From: Fuerstiella sp.
GTDB taxonomy: Bacteria; Planctomycetota; Planctomycetia; Planctomycetales; Planctomycetaceae
Length of the DNA: 52,894 bases
Direction: 5' to 3'
Assembly (NCBI GenBank): GCA_022843805.1
Contig: JALHMY010000070.1
Location: forward strand, 1 to 52,894
Both the position numbers and the translations under genes were made by a program. Shown one piece after another: positions 15,433 through 24,388 of this stretch; position 1 is the stretch's first letter, and every line of letters begins with the position of its first letter. The notes beneath the pieces were generated by a model. That model had not been told where the DNA came from. It saw only the letters and a program-made list of their open reading frames with translations, and did not search any database.

Positions 15433-15784
15433 GTGGCAAAGGTCTTCCTGAAAGAACTTCTCCGTTTACGGCCAGACGGCATTTTTCCGCCACGCCGAAA
15501 ATCACCCATTTCACATTCAACGCCACAACCTGAAGGCCCGGCACTATAACTGATTCCACCTGCTGTTTTCAGCCCTCTGAGTCCGAGTCTGCCCACATTC
15601 CCCCTGCCCACCGCGAAAAGTCCATCTCAAACTCACGTGCAAAATCGACACAATTCGTGTTACAATCCAACAATCCCAACGGTATAGTAAAAAGTACCAT
15701 CCGGATTTTTTGGCTGTCTGGGCAGGAAAACGTTTCCGGGCAACCACACTGATCGCCCCGTTATCAGGCTCCGAACCCGACTTT
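15433..15784. other. Divergent intergenic region pabB / TetR
   Basis: No gene is seen in these ~350 nt. A partial palindrome ACACAATTCGTGT (15648-15660) is followed directly by TACAAT (15661-15666), which could be a -10 element; no good -35 stands 17 nt upstream. This arrangement would suit self-repression by the adjacent TetR protein but is only a suggestion. Confidence 0.35.
15648..15666 (+). promoter_or_regulatory. Possible TetR operator with -10 element
   Basis: The ACAC...GTGT dyad abuts TACAAT, about 119 nt before the TetR ATG. TetR regulators usually bind palindromes overlapping their own promoter. The palindrome is short and imperfect, so confidence is low. Confidence 0.25.
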
Positions 15785-16507
15785 ATGGCCACTCATCTTT
15801 CCACCGCCGTGACCCGGGACAGAATCTGTGAAGCGGCTGTCCGGATTGCCATTCGAGACGGACTGCTCTCCATGACACTGGAAAACGTCGCGCGTGAAGC
15901 AGGATTCACCAAAGGTGGCGTGATGTATCACTTTCCCAGCAAGGAAGAGCTGATTCGTGGTGTTCTTGAGTATTTTAGTCAGCAGTGCGAAACAATGCTG
16001 ATGCGCAAAGTCGCTGATGATCCGGAGCCCCGCATGCGGTGGGCTCGCTGCATGGTTGACTGTTTATTTCCTGAAAACGCAGGAAGCACGACTGGCCTGA
16101 ATGATCGTCAGAGCCTGAACGACAGTCAGTCGGAGCCGGATGATGGTCCACTCTCGTCGGAAGTACTTGGCAGGTTCTTTATGGCAACGCTTGCAGGAGC
16201 GGTGACAAGTCCGGGAACCATGCAGCCGCTGCGTGAACTGGCAGCTCGCATGCGAACACGATTTGCCCGGGATCCGCGGGATGGAATTGAACAACTGCTG
16301 GTCTGGCTGACGATCGACGGTCTGTTTCTCTGGCAGTTCATGGGACTAATCGATAGCGAAGATCCGGTGATTCACGAGGTTGGCCAGGCTCTTCGAAAAC
16401 GCGTTCAGCCGCAGCCTGACTCGCTCGGCGAAAATCGACCAGAGGAACCAGACCCATCGTTACCGGATGCATCCGCATCGGACTCGCATGGAGCCATGGA
16501 ACGATGA
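15785..16507 (+). CDS. TetR/AcrR-family transcriptional repressor
   Basis: This 240-residue regulator has the helix-turn-helix at residues ~25-55 (MTLENVAREAGFTKGGVMYH, then FPSKEELI), typical of TetR/AcrR proteins. The C-terminal ligand-binding half is family-specific and ends in a Pro/Asp/Ser-rich tail. The ATG at 15785 is preferred over an upstream in-frame ATG at 15710 because it starts directly before the DNA-binding domain. The stop overlaps the start of the downstream membrane fusion protein (ATGA), so it is the first gene of the exporter operon and probably represses it in response to an unknown ligand. Confidence 0.88.
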   Translation: MATHLSTAVTRDRICEAAVRIAIRDGLLSMTLENVAREAGFTKGGVMYHFPSKEELIRGVLEYFSQQCETMLMRKVADDPEPRMRWARCMVDCLFPENAGSTTGLNDRQSLNDSQSEPDDGPLSSEVLGRFFMATLAGAVTSPGTMQPLRELAARMRTRFARDPRDGIEQLLVWLTIDGLFLWQFMGLIDSEDPVIHEVGQALRKRVQPQPDSLGENRPEEPDPSLPDASASDSHGAMER

Positions 16508-17739
16508 GCAGGTCTGCAGCGTCTGCGAAACAGGTATCCGTAAAACGCGGTGAGAGCCCGGGGTCAGGAACCCGTTACGGGCGGCTGGGTTTACTGACTG
16601 CCATGATCATTGGAATCTTCTGGGGAGGATATGCGGTCATCGGGAGGCTCCGGAGCGAAAGACGGGCCGCCGCTTCAGCACAGGCTGATGATCAGCCGAC
16701 AACGCTCACTCGAATTCACGCACTGGGACGACTCGAACCACGGGGAACGATTCTGCAGCTCTCCCCGCGGTCCGGCAATGAGGGCGCAACTGTGGAACAG
16801 ATACTTGTTCGGGAAGGGGACGACGTTCCGGCCGGTGCGGTACTGGCTCATCTGGACAATCGCGAGCGTCGTCTGGCAGCTCTGAAGGAAGCCGAAGCAC
16901 GTCTGGAGGTAGCTGAGGCAAAATTGCAGCAGGTCAGAACGGGAGCGAAGGCTGGAGATATTGACGCTCAGCTTGCCTCCGTCAGGCTCGCGGAAGAACA
17001 GGCCAAAGTGGCCAAACGAGATCTGGAACGCGCTCAGGAACTGCAACTCCGAAAAGCGGTAACCAGCGAAATGCTGGATATGAGGCAGTGGGAGCTGGAT
17101 CGACTCATTCTGGAACAGCGGCGCGCAGCCGGAATCCTGGAGAGTCTTCAGGAAATCCGGGAGGTGGATGTTCGAGTGGCCGAAAAGGAAGTCGCGGCTT
17201 CAAAGGCGGCAGTTGTCAGGGCAAAGGCCGATGCGGAGGCCTGCGAACTGATCGCCCCGGTTGCAGGCCGCGTGCTTCGAATTCACACCTACCCGGGAGA
17301 ACGAATCAGCGATTCCGGTATTCTTGAACTGGGAGATGTCCGCCACATGCAGGCCGTTGCAGAGGTGTTTGAGGCAGACGTTGTTCGCCTTTGTGTGGGC
17401 ATGAAGGCCGAAGTGAAAATCGACGCGTCTGAAATGCGACTTTCCGGCACTGTGGCTCAGATTGGAAATCTGGTAGCCCGAAAGGCGGTCCTGACAAATG
17501 ATCCCGTCAGCGATACCGATGCCCGAGTCGTTGAAGTGCGTATTCAGCTGAATGAAGACTTTGAAGAAAACGTCGCAAGGCTGTCAAATGCCCGCGTGGA
17601 AATCAGTATCCTCCTGGACTCAGCGGGTAAGAACGCAGCGGATAAGAATTCAGCGACATCCCCTGCATCCCCTGCATCCCTGCAGGACTTCGGCACTTTA
17701 AAGCACGACGACCAGAATCGAAAGTATTTGATCCCATAA
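16504..17739 (+). CDS. DevB-like membrane fusion protein of an ABC exporter
   Basis: This 411-residue HlyD/DevB-type periplasmic adaptor has one N-terminal membrane helix (about residues 33-50). A biotinyl-lipoyl half follows (GATVEQILVREGDDVPAGA). A long coiled coil runs from about 120 to 245 and is rich in Glu, Ala, Lys and Arg. The second lipoyl half is CELIAPVAGRVLRIHTYPGE, and a beta-barrel segment ends ...DARVVEVRIQL. Such proteins bridge an inner-membrane ABC transporter to an outer-membrane channel. The next genes encode the matching permease and ATPase, a DevBCA arrangement (in cyanobacteria DevBCA exports heterocyst glycolipids). The substrate here is unknown. The start overlaps the TetR stop by 4 nt. 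Confidence 0.9.
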   Translation: MSRSAASAKQVSVKRGESPGSGTRYGRLGLLTAMIIGIFWGGYAVIGRLRSERRAAASAQADDQPTTLTRIHALGRLEPRGTILQLSPRSGNEGATVEQILVREGDDVPAGAVLAHLDNRERRLAALKEAEARLEVAEAKLQQVRTGAKAGDIDAQLASVRLAEEQAKVAKRDLERAQELQLRKAVTSEMLDMRQWELDRLILEQRRAAGILESLQEIREVDVRVAEKEVAASKAAVVRAKADAEACELIAPVAGRVLRIHTYPGERISDSGILELGDVRHMQAVAEVFEADVVRLCVGMKAEVKIDASEMRLSGTVAQIGNLVARKAVLTNDPVSDTDARVVEVRIQLNEDFEENVARLSNARVEISILLDSAGKNAADKNSATSPASPASLQDFGTLKHDDQNRKYLIP

Positions 17740-17764
17740 CGTCGGGAGCAGAAGGATCATTCTA

Positions 17765-18919
17765 ATGTCGTCCAGTTTTTCGGTGGCGTGGTATCAGCTC
17801 AGCTATCACAAGGTGAAGCTGGCCGTTGCCGCTGCAGGCGTTGTTGTGGCAGTTATGCTGATGCTTGTGCAGCTGGGGATCCGCCAGGGCGCCATGGACA
17901 ACAGTGTGGCGGTTGCCCGGCGTTTCACAGCCGATCTGGTTGTGGTCAGTCCACGGACGAAGACCATTTTTGCATCCGCCCAGTTTCCGCGCCGCCTGCT
18001 GTATCGCCTTGGTGCACTATCGGAAGTTGCTGACATAACAGAAATGTATATGGGACAGGGACGTTTCAGAAATCCCTGGGACAAACTGGAGTTTCCGGTC
18101 AGTATTTACGGAATTGACCCTCAGAACCCCATGATGAACCTGCCCGGACTTGAGCGATTTCAGGAACGCCTGCAGCTCACCGACTATGTGCTGTTCGACG
18201 GGCTAAGCCGCAAAAATTATGGCCCCGTTCTTTCGTTTCTGAGGCAGCAGGGAACACTGGATGTCGAGGTGAACCTGCGGAAAGTCCGGATTTTTGATTC
18301 GATCGATGTGGGCATTTCGATTAACACCGACGGCAATCTGTTTATGTCGCCCGCCAATTTCCTGAGAATGTTTCCGGAGCGACAGCCTGGCTCCGTGGAT
18401 GTCGGACTGCTGCGACTGAAAAGCGGCAGCGACGTGAAACACGTCAGAAACCAGCTGCGTGAGTTGCTGGGTGCAGAGGCAAGAATCCTTACCCGTGATG
18501 AACTGGTCGCATCTGAGATCGTGTTTATCCGGGAGAATGCACCGCTCGATTTCATCTTTGGCATGGGTGCCGCAGTAGGATTCTTTATTGGCTTCGTCGT
18601 GGTCTATCAGATTCTGTATACCGAGGTAACGAACCATCTGCCCCAGTACGCAACTCTCAAGGCCATGGGATTCAGTGATCATTACCTGCTGCGAGTTGTA
18701 CTCAGTCAGTCAATGATACTTTCACTGCTTGGTTACTTTCCCGGTTTTCTTCTGGCTCTGGGTCTGTATCGGGTTGCCACGAATGCGATTCAGATGCAGT
18801 TCACGATGACTGTCGGAAGAGCACTGTTTGTTTTCGCCCTGACCATTGTGATGTGTGGCCTGTCGGCCATGATTGCAATTCGAAAGGTCAGAACGGCTGA
18901 TCCCGCGGATGTCTTCTGA
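17765..18919 (+). CDS. DevC-like ABC exporter permease (FtsX/MacB type)
   Basis: This 384-residue membrane protein has an N-terminal helix (about residues 17-40), a large ~220-residue periplasmic domain and three C-terminal helices (about 260-285, 310-335, 345-370). This is the topology of FtsX/MacB/DevC permeases. The protein begins SVAWYQLSYHKVKLAVAAAG, as in DevC proteins. The gene lies 25 nt after the fusion protein with an AGAAGGA ribosome site, and its TGA overlaps the next ATG by one base. It works with the flanking adaptor and ATPase as a tripartite exporter. Confidence 0.88.
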   Translation: MSSSFSVAWYQLSYHKVKLAVAAAGVVVAVMLMLVQLGIRQGAMDNSVAVARRFTADLVVVSPRTKTIFASAQFPRRLLYRLGALSEVADITEMYMGQGRFRNPWDKLEFPVSIYGIDPQNPMMNLPGLERFQERLQLTDYVLFDGLSRKNYGPVLSFLRQQGTLDVEVNLRKVRIFDSIDVGISINTDGNLFMSPANFLRMFPERQPGSVDVGLLRLKSGSDVKHVRNQLRELLGAEARILTRDELVASEIVFIRENAPLDFIFGMGAAVGFFIGFVVVYQILYTEVTNHLPQYATLKAMGFSDHYLLRVVLSQSMILSLLGYFPGFLLALGLYRVATNAIQMQFTMTVGRALFVFALTIVMCGLSAMIAIRKVRTADPADVF

Positions 18920-19644
18920 TGTCAAATGCAAACCTGACTCCACGCCTGACGGAACCGACTCCATCCGATCCGGTGATCTCCGCAAGACATCTGGATTTTT
19001 CCTTTGGCGAAGGCGATCTGGAGAAGCAGGTGCTGTTCGATGTTTCGTTTGAAGTCGGGTCCGGCGAGATCGTTCTGCTGACCGGCCCCAGTGGAAGCGG
19101 TAAGACAACATTGCTGACACTGATCGGAGCTCTGCGAAAAGTAACGAGTGGAGAACTGTTCGTCCTGTCCCGACCGCTTCATCATACTTCCATGGCCGAT
19201 CTGGTTGAGGTGCGAAAAGAGATCGGCTTTATTTTTCAGCAACATAACCTGCTGCCGTTCATGACGGCTCGCCAGAATGTCGAACTGATGTTTCAGCTGC
19301 AGCCAGACGTCAGCCGAAACGAGGCCGCATTGCTGACGGAACAGTTATTGACCAGCGTCGGTCTGTCGCATCGCCTTGATTATCATCCGGCCCGGCTTTC
19401 GGGTGGGCAGAAACAGCGTGTTGCCGTTGCTCGGGCGCTTGCAGCAAATCCGCGGTTGATTCTGGCCGACGAACCGACCGCTGCGCTGGACAGCCAGTCA
19501 GGACGAGATGTCGTCACACTGCTGCAGGAACTGGCCCGAAATCGTGGTTGTCCGATACTGATGGTGACCCACGATCCTCGAATCCTCGATATTGCCGATC
19601 GGATCATTAATATGGAAGATGGAAGAATTCACTCGTTCAGCTAG
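18919..19644 (+). CDS. DevA-like ABC exporter ATPase
   Basis: This 241-residue ATP-binding subunit has Walker A GPSGSGKTT (from residue 56), a Q-loop GFIFQQHNLLPF, the signature LSGGQKQRVAVARAL, Walker B LILADEPTAALD and the H-loop MVTHD. The sequence is of the MacB/LolD/DevA class, which powers mechanotransmission rather than classical transport. The ATG uses the last base of the permease stop codon, so the two are translationally coupled. The sensor kinase gene begins directly after the TAG. Confidence 0.93.
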   Translation: MSNANLTPRLTEPTPSDPVISARHLDFSFGEGDLEKQVLFDVSFEVGSGEIVLLTGPSGSGKTTLLTLIGALRKVTSGELFVLSRPLHHTSMADLVEVRKEIGFIFQQHNLLPFMTARQNVELMFQLQPDVSRNEAALLTEQLLTSVGLSHRLDYHPARLSGGQKQRVAVARALAANPRLILADEPTAALDSQSGRDVVTLLQELARNRGCPILMVTHDPRILDIADRIINMEDGRIHSFS

Positions 19645-22600
19645 ATGGCCCCTGCACCAATGACTCATCCTGCGGAATCCACTGACACCCCGCCCTCTCA
19701 CGCATGGCGACACATCATCGAGATGGTGGACGACTGTGGTCTGATTTTGCTCGATACGCAGGGCATCATTCGGTCGTGGAATTCGGGCGCCCAGTCGATT
19801 ACCGGAATGACTGAAACGGATGCGATCGGACGTCCATTTGCCGATCTGTTTGAGTGCCGGAGCACAAGCGACACCTTTGGTAAATACGATTCGGCATCCG
19901 CGTCGGCGTCAGGAAACTGTACCGGCGAGCATTGTCTGATTCACCCATCCGGTCAGCGGGTTACTGTTCGTGTCAGAACAAGTCCGTACTTTGATGGCGA
20001 AACACTTGCCGGCGTGGGAGTTATCCTGAAGGATATTTCGGAAGAGATCCTGTCACAGCAACAAATTCAGGCCAGTGAAATTCGTTATCGCACACTCCTG
20101 AACCATGCGACTGACGCCTATTTTCTTCATAAGCATGGCGGCATCATCATGGATATGAATGATCGGGCCTGCGAAAATCTGGGATATTCCCGCGATGAGC
20201 TCCTTGGAAAAACTCCTGCAGTCTTTGCAACGAGTCTTTCTCCCGAAAAACTCCGGGATCTGACGAATCAGCTCGATTCCGGAGCGACCATCGCCTACGA
20301 ATCCCTTCACCGTCGAAAGAACGGATCCACGTTTCCTGTCGAAGTGCGGATTCGTCCGTTTATTCTGGACGGCGAACGCTGTGCAATAACCCTGATACGC
20401 GACATTACCGAACGAAAACGGGCTGAACAAACACTGAGAGAGAGCGAGGAACGGTATCGACTTGCATTCAACACCCTGCAACTGGGTATGTGGAGGCATG
20501 AAATCGATTCCGGTCTGGTTTCTCTCGACTATCAGAGCCAGCTGCATTATGGATTCAGCACTCCAGTCATCACGATTCGGCAAATGCTCGACCGAATTCA
20601 CCCGGACGATGCCGGGGCTGTTACCGCGGAGTTTTTGCGTGCCCGTGGTTCTGAAAGCTCGGAACAGACATTTTCCATTGAACACCGAATTCAACTTCCC
20701 GACGGAACTGTACGCTGGCTGTCCGTCAGATCGATCGCGCACTTTGCGGGCGAAGCGGAACAGCGAAAAGCCGTGTGTCTGGTTGGTACTACTCTGGACG
20801 TTACGTCCGGCAGATTCTCAGAAGCCACACTCAGAGGACAAAGCCGTATCTTTGAACTGATCGCTACCGGCGAACCTCTTCATCACGTTCTTGAGGAAAT
20901 CACCCGGCTGATTGAGGATCAGATACCGGAATCATTCTGCTCAATCATGCTTCGGGATCGGGATGGCGTTCGTTTGGTGCGGGCAGCAGGTTCCCGAATG
21001 CCGGTAGTCTGTCTTCCATCATTCACTGAACAGCTCGACGGATGGAGTACAGTGACATCCGAAGATTCAGTGCCAGCCGGAGTGTCAGTCATCACCCCGG
21101 ACATTCAGACTGACTGCCGATGGCAGCACCTGCATGAGTTCGCAGCTGAAAACGGACTGCGATCATTCTGGCAGGTTCCGATCTTTGCCGCCGACTATGC
21201 ATCAGAGCATTCCGCGGAATCCCCGCTCGCCGGGATCGTTGCCGTGTGTCGAAAGATCTCGGGAGGACCTGATCAGCAGGCTCAGGTTTCGCTTGCCACC
21301 GCTGCACATCTTGCCGGCGTTGCTGCAGGAAATGCGAGAGCCGTTCAGGAAATACGTGACAGCGAGGCCAGATATCGACTGATTTCCGAAATTACCCGAA
21401 GTGTGACATTCGCAATGTCCCGCGACGCAGAGCGAAAATGGCATTTTGACTGGTCGAGACCCCGTTTTGGATTGCTCAGCGGATACTCTCAGGAGGAAGT
21501 CAACGCCATCGGATGGGAATCACTGATTCACCCGGACGATCGTCAAAAAGTCAGCGATGTGCTTAAACGACTTGTGGCCGGAGCAACCATTAAGGAAGAA
21601 CTGCGATACCTGACGAAGCACGGAAATGTACTGGATGTTCAATTGTATGCGAGACTTCTTGAGTCCAACAGGGCCAAAGGCACTTTAACTGTGATCGGTG
21701 GCCTGCTGGATATCACTGAGTTCAAATCAATAGAGTTTGCGCTCAGAAAAAGTGAGGAGTTTCTGAGACGCGCTCAGAACATGGCTCATGTGGGAAGCTG
21801 GACATTCAATCTGAAATCACGATTCTTTGACTGCTCGGAAGAAGCGGCCTCCATCTATGAACTGAATGGAGCCACCTGCTCGTGGGCTCAATGGAAGAGG
21901 CTCGTCCATCCCGACGATCTGGAAAGAGTGTGTCGGGCATTTGAATCCGCACTCGCGGAAAAACCATTCGAACTGGAACATCGCCTCGTCGTCGCAGGCC
22001 GCACAAAGTGGGTCAGCGTTAAAGCTTCTCTGGAAACGGATGCAGACGGTCGCGCTGCTCATGTGATGGGAATCACACAGGATATCAGTGCCCGCCGCAG
22101 GCTGGAGGAACAGCTCCGTCATTCACAAAAAATGGAAGCATTCGGCCAGCTGGCTGGCGGAGTCGCTCACGACTTCAACAATCTGCTCACCGTCATCAAC
22201 GGGTATTCAGAGATTCTGTTGTCAGAAATTGCATCGAACAAACCAGAACATGCGTGGGTGACGCAAATCAGGGAAGCCGGAGAACGGGCCAGTGTTCTGA
22301 CTCGCCAGCTGCTGATGCTTAGCCGCAAACAGTTCATGGCACCTCGAATCATTGATCTCAATCTGATCATATCACGATCAGAAACCATGCTGCGGCGACT
22401 GATCGGTGAAGACATTATGGTGGAAACCAGTCTGGACCGAAACCTGCCTCCAATTAAAGCAGATCCAGGACAGATCGATCAGGTTCTGCTGAACCTTGCG
22501 GTCAATTCACGGGATGCAATGCCGGAGGGAGGCAGACTGACGATTACGACCAGCCAGATTACCATCACAGACACAGGATTCGTAAGCGATGCTCAAAACG

Positions 22601-23301
22601 ATATCCTCGTCGGTCGCTACGCACGAGTAACAGTCTCTGACACTGGCCGTGGCATGACCGAAGAAGTCCGATCGCGTATCTATGAACCCTTCTTCAGCAC
22701 CAAAGGGATCGGCAAGGGAACGGGGCTGGGTCTTGCAACCGTCTACGGTATCGTCAAGCAGAATGGAGGCCATATTGCTGTGGAATCTGAGCCCGGAATG
22801 GGCACCACTTTTCGCATTCTCTTTCCTGTCAGCCATCCCGAGTCGGCAGCTGCGGAAACAGCCATCTCCACAACTCCACCACTCCGCGGAACAGAAACGA
22901 TTCTGCTCGCCGAGGATGAAAGCTCCGTTCGCCAGCTTGCCGTCACATCACTGGAATCCCTGGGATACACCGTTCTTGAAGCGGATTCAGGAGAATCTGC
23001 GATCCTCGCTGCCAGCCGCCATGAAGGACCCCTTCATCTTCTGATTACAGATGTTGTCATGCCCCGTATTGGAGGCACTGAACTTGCTTCAAGGCTCAGG
23101 CTGCTTCATCCGAATATCGTTGTACTCTACATGAGCGGCTACACCGACAATGCCGTTGTCCGGCGTGGAGTATTCACCGGGCTCGACTATTTTATCCAGA
23201 AACCGTTTACTCCTGCCGTATTCGCTCGTCGGGTACAGGAAATCCTCCATCCAATTCGGCCTGTGCAACAACATCCTGATAAACACTCGCCTGATCACTG
23301 A
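19645..23301 (+). CDS. Multi-PAS/GAF hybrid sensor histidine kinase with C-terminal receiver
   Basis: This 1218-residue protein has no obvious membrane helix, so it is probably cytosolic. In order I see PAS (about 25-130), PAS (145-260), PAS (265-390), GAF (400-560), PAS (575-690) and PAS (700-810). The HisKA domain has the H-box LAGGVAHDFNNLL (His842). The HATPase domain has NLAVNSRDAMPEGG, DTGRGM and GTGLGLATVYG. The receiver domain has phospho-acceptor Asp1136 in LLITDVVMP and a conserved Lys in IQKPF. Hybrid kinases of this type pass phosphate to an Hpt protein or a separate regulator. No DNA-binding partner is adjacent. It starts at the base after the exporter ATPase stop, so it may sense the exported compound or control the exporter. 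Its last 95 bp overlap the 3' end of the convergent sulfatase-fold gene. Confidence 0.93.
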   Translation: MAPAPMTHPAESTDTPPSHAWRHIIEMVDDCGLILLDTQGIIRSWNSGAQSITGMTETDAIGRPFADLFECRSTSDTFGKYDSASASASGNCTGEHCLIHPSGQRVTVRVRTSPYFDGETLAGVGVILKDISEEILSQQQIQASEIRYRTLLNHATDAYFLHKHGGIIMDMNDRACENLGYSRDELLGKTPAVFATSLSPEKLRDLTNQLDSGATIAYESLHRRKNGSTFPVEVRIRPFILDGERCAITLIRDITERKRAEQTLRESEERYRLAFNTLQLGMWRHEIDSGLVSLDYQSQLHYGFSTPVITIRQMLDRIHPDDAGAVTAEFLRARGSESSEQTFSIEHRIQLPDGTVRWLSVRSIAHFAGEAEQRKAVCLVGTTLDVTSGRFSEATLRGQSRIFELIATGEPLHHVLEEITRLIEDQIPESFCSIMLRDRDGVRLVRAAGSRMPVVCLPSFTEQLDGWSTVTSEDSVPAGVSVITPDIQTDCRWQHLHEFAAENGLRSFWQVPIFAADYASEHSAESPLAGIVAVCRKISGGPDQQAQVSLATAAHLAGVAAGNARAVQEIRDSEARYRLISEITRSVTFAMSRDAERKWHFDWSRPRFGLLSGYSQEEVNAIGWESLIHPDDRQKVSDVLKRLVAGATIKEELRYLTKHGNVLDVQLYARLLESNRAKGTLTVIGGLLDITEFKSIEFALRKSEEFLRRAQNMAHVGSWTFNLKSRFFDCSEEAASIYELNGATCSWAQWKRLVHPDDLERVCRAFESALAEKPFELEHRLVVAGRTKWVSVKASLETDADGRAAHVMGITQDISARRRLEEQLRHSQKMEAFGQLAGGVAHDFNNLLTVINGYSEILLSEIASNKPEHAWVTQIREAGERASVLTRQLLMLSRKQFMAPRIIDLNLIISRSETMLRRLIGEDIMVETSLDRNLPPIKADPGQIDQVLLNLAVNSRDAMPEGGRLTITTSQITITDTGFVSDAQNDILVGRYARVTVSDTGRGMTEEVRSRIYEPFFSTKGIGKGTGLGLATVYGIVKQNGGHIAVESEPGMGTTFRILFPVSHPESAAAETAISTTPPLRGTETILLAEDESSVRQLAVTSLESLGYTVLEADSGESAILAASRHEGPLHLLITDVVMPRIGGTELASRLRLLHPNIVVLYMSGYTDNAVVRRGVFTGLDYFIQKPFTPAVFARRVQEILHPIRPVQQHPDKHSPDH

Positions 23302-24388
23302 CATTCCAGACATCTTCAGGCTTCAGATACACTGCAAGTGCGGCGCCGTGTGACGATCCAGTCACATTGTTTCCGGCAGGGCGAACGATCAGAAAATTAC
23401 CCGTATGAATGGCTTCGCCATCATCAGACTGAATCCGAACCACTCGTTTCACAGCGAGCCCGGGCGCTTCACACATTCCCAGCAAACTGACAGCGCCGGT
23501 CCTGAACTCACATCCGTCAGTATCTTCCACCGTCGACTTCGGTGAATCTTCAGCAAGGAGATCATCTGCTGAGGAATTCCGGTCGTTCAAATCCCCTTCT
23601 CTCCGGTTCACCTCAAGAGAACCCGACAGCAGCTGCATCAGCGAGGGCAACAGATCCCGACTTCCCGTGACCACTGGCACACGGCCATACGCCGAAGGAG
23701 TGCGCATGATCCACAATGGGGTCCGCACAATATCTTCAGCAAACACTGTTTCAAAGGGCGGCGCGACTCGACGACTGCCGCCTCGAAGGGATGTCACAAT
23801 CACGTCAGAACCACTGCCTTCCGCAATTTGCTGATCTCGCCATAGAAACAGTTGCCTGAGCACACTGGCCTGCTGACTGACCTGAGACTCTGCGGCCTGC
23901 TCCATTGGAGAAGTGACTGGAAGGGAAATCCGATTCTCAAGATGAACCCAGACCAGTCTGGCAGACCGGGAACTCTCCAGACACTCAGTGAAACTGCCTG
24001 AACAGACACAGCCATCGGTGCTCTGATCGTTTCGGAGATTCAGAAACGCATCGAGGTCGTTACAGGCACGACACCCGGCAACCTCATCGACTCGAATGCA
24101 GAGTACTTCGGCTTTCAGCTGGTTTAGCATCTGCGTCAGCTGACCAAACTCGTCAAACGTACCCAGCGCCGCAAATGGCGCTGAGTTGCAAGTGGTCAGC
24201 TGAGAATAATGCTGTTCAAAGAAAAACGCGTTCGGATCCAGCAGCTCAGAGATAACCTGTTGAATGTGAGGATCCAAATCCGGTGACTTCCGACTCCAGT
24301 CAGCTGAAAGACTGTCAAAAGTCACCAGCAGAACATTTCGATTGCAAATGGTCATCAAAGTCGGTTTTCCCTGTAGCCAGTCATTCAC
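23207..24388 (-). CDS. Degenerate sulfatase/alkaline-phosphatase-fold protein
   Basis: This 393-residue protein opens with NVLLVTFDSLSADW, which matches the first strand of the sulfatase family (N-[VI]-[LI]-x-[IVF]-x-x-D-[DS]-x-x-x-D). It later has DVIVTSLRGG and EDIVRTPLWIMRTP, the positions of the D-H metal motif and the 'vPlwir' strand. The C/S-x-P-x-R formylglycine motif is absent (TTCNSAPFAALGTF replaces it), and the usual DHG is TSLRGG. It is probably not a working sulfatase but a pseudoenzyme or binding protein. The start could be GTG 24388, which overlaps the upstream stop by 8 nt, or ATG 24355. It is co-transcribed with the secreted protein at 24381-26255. Confidence 0.75.
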   Translation of the reverse strand: MNDWLQGKPTLMTICNRNVLLVTFDSLSADWSRKSPDLDPHIQQVISELLDPNAFFFEQHYSQLTTCNSAPFAALGTFDEFGQLTQMLNQLKAEVLCIRVDEVAGCRACNDLDAFLNLRNDQSTDGCVCSGSFTECLESSRSARLVWVHLENRISLPVTSPMEQAAESQVSQQASVLRQLFLWRDQQIAEGSGSDVIVTSLRGGSRRVAPPFETVFAEDIVRTPLWIMRTPSAYGRVPVVTGSRDLLPSLMQLLSGSLEVNRREGDLNDRNSSADDLLAEDSPKSTVEDTDGCEFRTGAVSLLGMCEAPGLAVKRVVRIQSDDGEAIHTGNFLIVRPAGNNVTGSSHGAALAVYLKPEDVWNVSDQASVYQDVVAQAELDGGFPVPDERIRQE

